From Rhynchospora pubera (Eukaryota > Streptophyta > Magnoliopsida > Poales > Cyperaceae): a stretch of 64,000 nucleotides of DNA. Position 1 is the stretch's first letter. Each line of letters starts with the position of its first letter. The stretch is from NCBI GenBank assembly GCA_028095005.1, contig CM051461.1, positions 63,345,840 through 63,409,839 on the forward strand, given 5' to 3'. This document shows positions 57,571 through 64,000 of the stretch, in pieces. The position numbers were made by a program, and so were the translations under genes. Below the pieces are notes generated by a model, which was given only the letters and a program-made list of their open reading frames with translations, was not told the origin of the DNA and searched no databases.

Positions 57571-57731
57571 GGGTGCGTTTGGATAGGTGTGGGAAGAAGG
57601 GAAGAAGTGGGAAGAAGTATTGAGAAGTGTGTAACTTTGTTAAGAGTTTGGATTGTTTATAATTTTTTTTTTGGCCTTCTTCCTTCTTCCTTCTTCCTTC
57701 TTCCTTCTTCCAACCCCATCCAAACAAAGGC
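57571..57731. mobile_element. MITE copy 5, reverse orientation
   Basis: 161 bp from GGGTGCGTTTGGATAGG to ATCCAAACAAAGGC, 3-bp duplication ATA, (CCTTCTT)n-like interior. Inverted relative to copies 2, 3 and 6. Confidence 0.85.
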
Positions 57732-58556
57732 ATAGAAAATAAAATTCAAACTTAGAACAATACGTTTGTTAGGCCACCAGGTAGATTAACATGTTTTTAA
57801 GGGTAATGAAAATTTAGCTACTACTAAAACAAGCAGTAATAACACCGATATGGACATATACATTAGAAATAAAGCATTATAAAATGTTGGAACAAATGGA
57901 TAATTGATTGAAAAGCCGGTTTCATTCAGGCAATTCCAATGTCATTTTAACTTACTGTTTTATCGCCCCCCCCCCCCCAAAAAAAAAAAAAAAAAAACGG
58001 AACTTCCATGGTTGTAACCATGCAATTGACAATTTATACCTTTGTTAGTCCTAAAGATTGTATAGCCGTGGCAAAAAATGTAAAAAAAAAAATAAATGTG
58101 AAATATGATGGGAGTAGGGGAAAAAAAAAACATAGAATTATTTCGTGAAGGATATTGGCAAGTTCTCAGTACATCTTCATTGAACGAGCTTAAACAACGA
58201 TATAATGCCATCATTTGAGAACCGCTCTTAGCACATAAACACTAGTGGAAATCAATTTTGCGAATAATCTCTCTCTTTCAAAGAAGGAAAACTTGATATA
58301 TTTATCTTTTATTATCAGCATGATTTATTTCAAACGATTTTGTACTTTTCAAAAACGAAAAAGATAATAATAAAAAGAGGGATGTGTTTGTGTTTCTCGA
58401 TTCTCACTCTACGTACCATAAGTATTTTCCAAATGAACGATATCCGCAAAACCAAAAGAAAGTTCAGAATATATAAATGGAGGCCCAACTCAAGTTATTG
58501 TCCTAGCGGGCCTTCTCAACAAAATTAATAAAGCTATTACGCAGTTGGCAACTTGG
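57732..58556. other. Intergenic, nothing recognised
   Basis: Contains a C13 run followed directly by about 19 A (57966-57998), prone to sequencing error. No supported gene. Confidence 0.5.
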
Positions 58557-58661
58557 CATTGATTTATTTCATGGGTGATGGGTTTACAACTTTTAAATAC
58601 TGATAAATAAATAAATAAATTGGCACGCCCAAAAGTTGTAAACCCATGAAATAAATCAATG
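58557..58661. repeat. Hairpin-forming inverted repeat
   Basis: GCATTGATTTATTTCATGGG is inverted at the right end, and the arms continue to TTACAACTTTT. The left arm has an extra 7-bp repeat (GATGGGT). Spacer about 33 bp, including (AAAT)n. Confidence 0.85.
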
Positions 58662-59689
58662 CTCTGCTGGGCCTAGGTCGCATGCTTAGAGTTGGATTCA
58701 CACCGGATATCCTATCTACCATCCTAACTTTTCTGTCATCCTGCCATCCCATGGGCTCGCGTCGCTGGAAGGCCCAATAAGCAATATCATGCGGAAAAAA
58801 TTATAAGTAGCGTTACTATTCACTCGAATTTCGATAATAACAGTTTAAATTCGAAATTTTAAAAATAACGTTGCTGGATCGTCATTCGAATTGACGAAAT
58901 CACAAAATCTTTGGATCGTCATCCGAAATGACGATCCAAACTTGGATCGTCATTTGGGATGACGATCCAAGGTTAGATCGTCATTCCAATTTACGATCAA
59001 TTGTAAAGTGTCCCTTAATTTGTGTCATATTAATTCATCTCTCCTAGAAACGTTCTCCCTCCAATTAATATGCATGAAACCAACTGGCGTGGCGCCCTTC
59101 ATTTGTCTAATTGTCTTTTCCTCCCATGAATCGAATTGAAAACTGAATTTTTCATCTTAATAGTCAAACTTCTAAATATTGCAAATAGTTCCAAAATATA
59201 TAAAGTTGACTAAAAAATCGATAATAATTCAAATAGAATATATACTTACGAGAGATAAGGATAATTGACTTTATTTTCTGGTTATTACTCTTCTGCGCGT
59301 ACAAATTAATCCTGCAGGTTAACCTATATAGAAATTTCAATAAAATAACTAATATTTTAAAAAGATTTGATTTCTAAATTCTTATAAATTTCATATAGGA
59401 CATTTGCATTGCTTGTGAAATTAAATAAGATTAAGGCTTATTTTTATTAGTTTAAAATTGTATAATTAATTTATTTTATGTCACAAATACTATGTAATGG
59501 CGTGTCACTGAATACTTTACAAGTAAACCTCTCTCTCGATATATAAAATATATAATCACGAACTATATATCTGTATCTGGAGAACATTTTTTGTTCTATA
59601 GCAGCTATGTCAATGGACACTTCAAAAATTTATGAGAGATGATATTCCTCTAGACAATAGAAGCAGGGTTGGTCATAACCGATTGGATT

Positions 59690-59807
59690 TCATTTGGGAA
59701 GAAGGGAATAAGAGAATAAATTTATTATAAACAATTCAAATTCTTTACAAAGTTATACACTTCCCAATACTTCTTTTTTTTTCCCACACCTTATCCAAAC
59801 GGAGCCA
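59690..59807. mobile_element. MITE copy 6, left end decayed
   Basis: The interior (AATTCAAATTCTTTACAAAG, CACTTCCCAATACTTCTT) and right end ATCCAAACGGAGCC match the family; the left end is reduced to TCATTTGGGAAG. Nested in the MULE. Confidence 0.75.
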
Positions 59808-60446
59808 TTTATATGAACGAGAAGAAACCAATGGATAAAAGAAAAGGTGAAGTGGCCGTATCTTGAATGAAACAACCGGCGGCACCAACACGCCAGGCAA
59901 AGCATCTAATTGAAAGTTTTGAACCGCTAACATATTTTCCTTGGAGCAAGTTTGCCTTTTTTTTACTTTTGTCAAGTGCAAATAAAAAAGTAGTGATAAT
60001 AATAGAATGAACTCCAAAGGCGCCGGCCATTTATGTACGTTCTATTCTTTTTCCATCAGTAAAATAAAATATTAGATAAATTATGTATGCACCGACATAT
60101 GCAAGGAAACACTCAGAAATTCCATTAGCTTTATGAGACGTATTAAACGTATTGATGTAGGATGGTTGGGATGGAGAAATTTATGAAATTCTTATGCTCC
60201 TAAATAATCTGAATACTTAATCAGAAGCAGTAATATTTTAGTGATATTTGTCCATTTTATATCTCATTGAAATTTTACACAGGGAAATATTATGCCCTGA
60301 ATGAAGATTAGTGTACTAGCTTTAGACGTACGTACATCATATTTTTTTTAAAAAAAAAAGATCAGTACTATCTAAAGTAATCGATTAGCATCGCAAACAA
60401 CATGTCTTAAAAAATCTCCAATCTCGAAACATTGTGTTTTATTTTA

Positions 60447-61254
60447 GGGTTAATTAGGTTTATGCCACTGCGAAAAGTTAAAATTAGTAAAATGTCATTA
60501 CTAAATGATAAATTAGTTTTATGCCACTGTAAAGAAGTACAAATTGGTTTTTTGCCACAGAAAATTGATTTGCTGATTTTATCCTTTTAAATATGCCACT
60601 AAAAAAATTTAAATTAGAAAAATACCATTACTAAATGACAAATTAGTTTTATACCACTACAGAAATTAGAAATTAGAAATTAGAAAAATGCCATCAGTAA
60701 ATGACAAATTAATTTTCTGCCACTATTATACTTTGAAATTGGAAATATTATCAAATTGCACTATACTTTATGACATTCGTCTTTTGTTAATTTGCATTTC
60801 CTTTTAATTTTTCAAATTATAACCTTTTTTGGTACAGATTGAATATACTCGCGTACAAAATTGATGTATGTGCTTTTAATTTTTAAACTTGCACGTGCAT
60901 GAAATGAAATAAGGCTTGTTAAAAAAAATGATGGCACGTCTAATTATAATAGGTTGTAGCTTATATGTGAAAAAAAAATCACAAAATCCAAACACCTAAA
61001 TTTACTAAGTATCATTATGCATTCGGTAATATAAGAAATAGAAACAAATACATTCGGCAAGGGCAATTTGGGAATTTTAAAAAATATTGAGAGCATTCAT
61101 GATGGTATTTTTAGAATGAAATCTTTTTTTAGAATGAGATAATGGCATATTTCTAATTTACATAATTTGATGATGGCATAAATCTAATTTGTAAACTAAC
61201 AATGACATATCCCTAATTAGCTAATTTTCACAGTGGCATAAAACCAATTAATCC
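60447..61254. mobile_element. Nested element with TTTATGCCACTG subterminal repeats
   Basis: The left end GGGTTAATTAGGTTTATGCC matches the reverse complement of the right end (GGATTAATTGGTTTTATGCC). TTTTATTTTA-like sequence flanks both sides. The words TTATGCCACT/AAATGCCAT and AATGACAAATTAG recur several times inside. Confidence 0.7.
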
Positions 61255-61733
61255 TTTATTTTATTTTGTTTAAAATTTAAATACTTCAGGATTAATTAAT
61301 AAAAGTAACAAAATGTTCCAAAAACAATAAATTTTTGTTTCACTATTTTATAACTTTTTTAAGGGAATGCTTATGTTTCATCAATAAAACAAGTTTTGCT
61401 GCATAAACTTTAACCAAAATATAATATTAATTGGAAGGGAGAACGTTTCTAGGAGAGATGAATAAAAGATACCATAAAAAGCACACTGCAAAATAATTTA
61501 AGAATTAATATGACACTTAAATTCAACAAATGGGACACTTTCCAATTGATCGTCAATTGGAATGACGATTCAAGCTTGGATCGTCATTCCGGATGACGAT
61601 CCAAGGATTTTATGATTTCGTCAATCCGGATGACGATTCAGCGACGTTATTTTTAAAATATCGAATTTTTAACTGTTATTATCGAAATTCGAGTAAACAG
61701 TAACGTTGGTTATAATTTTTTCGGAATATCATG

Positions 61734-62811
61734 TGATTTGCACGTAATAAATATAATTATTTCGAATTTTGAATTGTCTCCTTCAGAATCGAACAAAATT
61801 TTCTCTCTCTTCCGTGGTCTCCTCTCTTCTTACATTAATTTATTTTGAATTTCTGATTTGCATCCGAAAGCCAACAAAAGAAGAAAATTCCACTAGTCCT
61901 TCAAACTCTGATTGCTTCACCGATGCAATCGGCCATCCCTTTCCGAAGCAAGCACAAGAAGTTCTCCGATTAGAAAATGGATCATGCTTCGGATCAACTT
62001 GGGGAGGAAGTTGAGAGCATCCCTTCAGCACAGTCAGATCTGAGTGCTATTTTGTGGGTAGATTTGAAGATCAGCAATCCGACCAGGTTGAATTTGAAGT
62101 ATTTGAGCGCGATTTTTTTAATTTTATTTGAGATTTGTCACTTCTTCTTTGTTTATGCAAGAGAGAAAATAACATCGCCCTCTCTCGAACTCTTTTTCAG
62201 ATTTTAAGCTTCATTTTGGAATTCAAGCGACTCATTGGATATCTATCTCAATCTGGTTAGTCTATCCCTATCTCAATCAGATCATATCACAAATTCTTCA
62301 TTGCTTTCATATTTTTTAGTTTCACTACTTGATTTGTGGTTTTCTTGTGTTCAATTGTTGATTAATTTAGATCAATGTTTGCTCGAGATATAAATTTACT
62401 GTCACATAATAGGTTTTTCAATATGTAGATCCAATTTGTGCTCAAATTGTGTTCGATTTGTAGACTATGTGTAAAATTAGATTGAATTGTGTTCAATTTT
62501 TTTAACATAATTATATACTCCTTAATATTAAGGTAGTACTTTGTGTTCAATTTATTTAATATAATTGTATTCAATCTGTAATTTTCTCATTCCCTCTCTT
62601 TCGCACATTCATTACATAATTGTGTTCAATTTGTTTAATTCTTTAGTTCTAATATGGCTCAGTGAAGGATTTCAAATGACCTATTCACCAATTATCATTT
62701 GGATCTTAGTTATTTAATCTTGATTTTATTTATCAGTTTATTGATTCTTTTACAAATTGTGTGGTTCAAGGTTATGCAATCAAGTTTTGTTGTTTGTTTA
62801 TTGTTTTAATA
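61734..62811. other. Region resembling the 5' part of a transcribed gene, not recognised
   Basis: 61770-62105 is CT-rich and exon-like, ending in a TTCAATTTG-rich, intron-like stretch (62230-62800, repeated TTGTGTTCAATTTG). The open frame at 61977-62207 starts MDHASDQLGEEVESIPSAQS and has no recognised match. It could be a 5' UTR or transposon leader. Not called as a gene. Confidence 0.35.
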
Positions 62812-63480
62812 TAGACTTAAAAGAGTATAAAATATAGGATAAGGGAGTAAGTAATATCTAACAAAGGAGTACATATCAAGAAGCTTTTTTGTTTGTTTGG
62901 TGTTCTAATATAGACTTAAAGGAGTACAAAATATAGAATAAGAGAGTAAATAATATCTAACAAGGGAGTACATATCAAGAACCTTGCAGGTGTGTTTGGT
63001 ATTTTAGTATAGGCTTAAAGGAGTACAAAATATAGAATAAGGGAGTAAATAATATCTAACAAGGGAGTACATATTAAGAAACTTTGTTGTTTGTTTGTCG
63101 TTCTAATATAGACTTAAAGGAGTTCAAAATATAAGATAAGGGAGTAAATAATATTTAACAAGGGAGTACATATCAAGAACCTGGCAGGTGTGTTTGGTAT
63201 TTTAGCATAAACTTAAAGGGTACAAAATATAGGATAAAGTAGTAAATAATATCTAACAAGGGAGTACATATCAAGAACCTGACAGGTGTGTTTGGTATTT
63301 TAGCATAATCTTAAAAGAGTACAAAATATAGGATAAGGGAGTAAATAATGTCTAACAAGGGAGTACATATCAAGAACCTGACAGTTGTGTTTGGTATTTT
63401 AGCGTAATCTTAAAGGAGTACAAAATATAACATAAGAGAGTAAATAATAACTAACAAGGGAGTACATATCAAGAATCTGA
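62812..63480. repeat. About 100-bp tandem repeat, 7 copies
   Basis: Units containing CTAACAAGGGAGTACATATC, then AAGAACCTGACAGGTGTGTT, then TTAAAGGAGTACAAAATATA. Copies near 62870, 62975, 63067, 63168, 63262, 63365 and 63462. Confidence 0.9.
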
Positions 63481-63820
63481 TAAGGGAGTAAATTGCCCAA
63501 TTCATCATATCACGTTTGTACTGAATTGAGTTTATGTTGAGCTTGAATTGGTGATGCAACATATAAGAACTATTGAATTAGTGATTTGTACTGAGCTATA
63601 CTCTAGTGGTTGAAGGGAGTAAATATATTGTTCTTTTGTGGATATATTGTGTAAGAGAGTAAATATATTATACAAGGGAGTAAATATATTGTGTAAGAGA
63701 GTAATTAATTATATATATGGGTGTATCTATCTAAGATAATTGTCTACATAAATAACAGTAATTGCTTTGATGCCATTTACTGAGAAGTAAATACATAATC
63801 TTAAGTGAGTAAATAAATAA
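63481..63820. other. Spacer with GGGAGTAAATATATTG words
   Basis: A shorter related motif (GAGTAAATATATT) recurs several times between the two parts of the tandem repeat. No gene. Confidence 0.5.
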
Positions 63821-64000
63821 GCTGGAGGGAGTACCAAAATATAGGATAAGGGATTAAATAATATCTAACAGGCGAGTACATATCAGGAACCTGGCAGGTG
63901 TGTTTGGTATTTTAGTATAGGCTTAAATGAGTACAAGATATACGATAAGGGAGTAAATAATATCTAACAAGGGAGTACATATCAAGAACCTGACAAGTGT
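63821..64000. repeat. Second block of the about 100-bp tandem repeat, cut by window edge
   Basis: Same unit as 62812-63480 (GAGTACATATCAGGAACCTG and a second copy near 63977), continuing past the end. Confidence 0.85.

Larger units (their letters stand above)
58792..61724. mobile_element. MULE with about 300-bp terminal inverted repeats
   Basis: 2933 bp. The left arm starts CGGAAAAAATTATAAGTAGC and the right arm ends TTATAATTTTTTCGG. AATATCATG flanks both ends exactly (58783-58791 and 61725-61733), a 9-bp Mutator-type duplication. Both arms contain palindromes built on TTGGATCGTCAT and ATGACGATCCAA. No transposase. Two other elements (about 59690-59807 and 60447-61254) are nested inside. Confidence 0.9.

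Noticed and set aside
61977..62207. 76-codon frame starting MDHASDQLGEEVE as a gene
   Set aside because: Exon-like composition but no recognised domain, and it runs into AT-rich sequence; reported only as a region.

Overview
The window is nuclear DNA of a flowering plant, most likely a eudicot. The evidence is spliced genes with GT-AG introns and plant-type families (WNK kinase, ALP1-like nuclease, LplA-type lipoate ligase), an AT-rich intergenic background, and a dense, nested population of plant transposable elements. All gene models here were assembled by hand from splice signals, reading phase and remembered family signatures. No similarity search was run.

Layout. 0-12 kb is a transposon graveyard. 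It holds a decayed LINE carrying two small MITEs, then a nested pair of hAT elements (1929-5654 with 1944-4474 inside it), a third small hAT-like element abutting them, an AT-rich MITE, and a minus-strand Ty1/copia remnant (LTR 6819-8601, broken RT-RNase H 8723-10318, a second diverged LTR-like segment to 11981). 12-14.6 kb ends in a Helitron-like 3' terminus. 14.8-18.9 kb is a spliced minus-strand C48 (Ulp1-like) peptidase gene, now a pseudogene: a hAT element sits in the exon with the catalytic His, one exon is frameshifted, and the Asp and Cys positions of the triad read Asn and Ser.

19.1-34.2 kb is one 15.1-kb Ty3/gypsy element of the Tat type. Its LTRs look identical and it has a perfect 5-bp target duplication. 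It contains gag-pol with one in-frame TAG, a dual RNase H arrangement, an integrase interrupted by a second LTR plus tandem array taken from a sister element, a 27-copy tandem array, a long antisense ORF, and an 18-copy array of 50-bp units before the 3' LTR. It landed inside the left inverted repeat of an older foldback element.

35-44 kb holds more small elements, a Pack-MULE-like 4.2-kb element (37114-41305, perfect 10-bp target duplication) with captured gene fragments including a Rossmann TGATGGVG motif, and a 1.5-kb hAT element.

44.5-56.4 kb is the gene-bearing part: a WNK kinase gene (+) with a 7-bp duplication at an exon end, a lipoate-protein ligase gene (-) with a duplicated terminal exon downstream, and an ALP1-like domesticated Harbinger nuclease gene (-). 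56.4-64 kb is intergenic: MITEs, a 2.9-kb MULE with about 300-bp inverted repeats containing palindromes, and a roughly 100-bp tandem repeat that runs off the right edge.

The three host genes are unrelated in function and are not a cluster. The rest of the window is explained by successive transposition, and most of the elements are dated relative to one another by nesting and target-site duplications.
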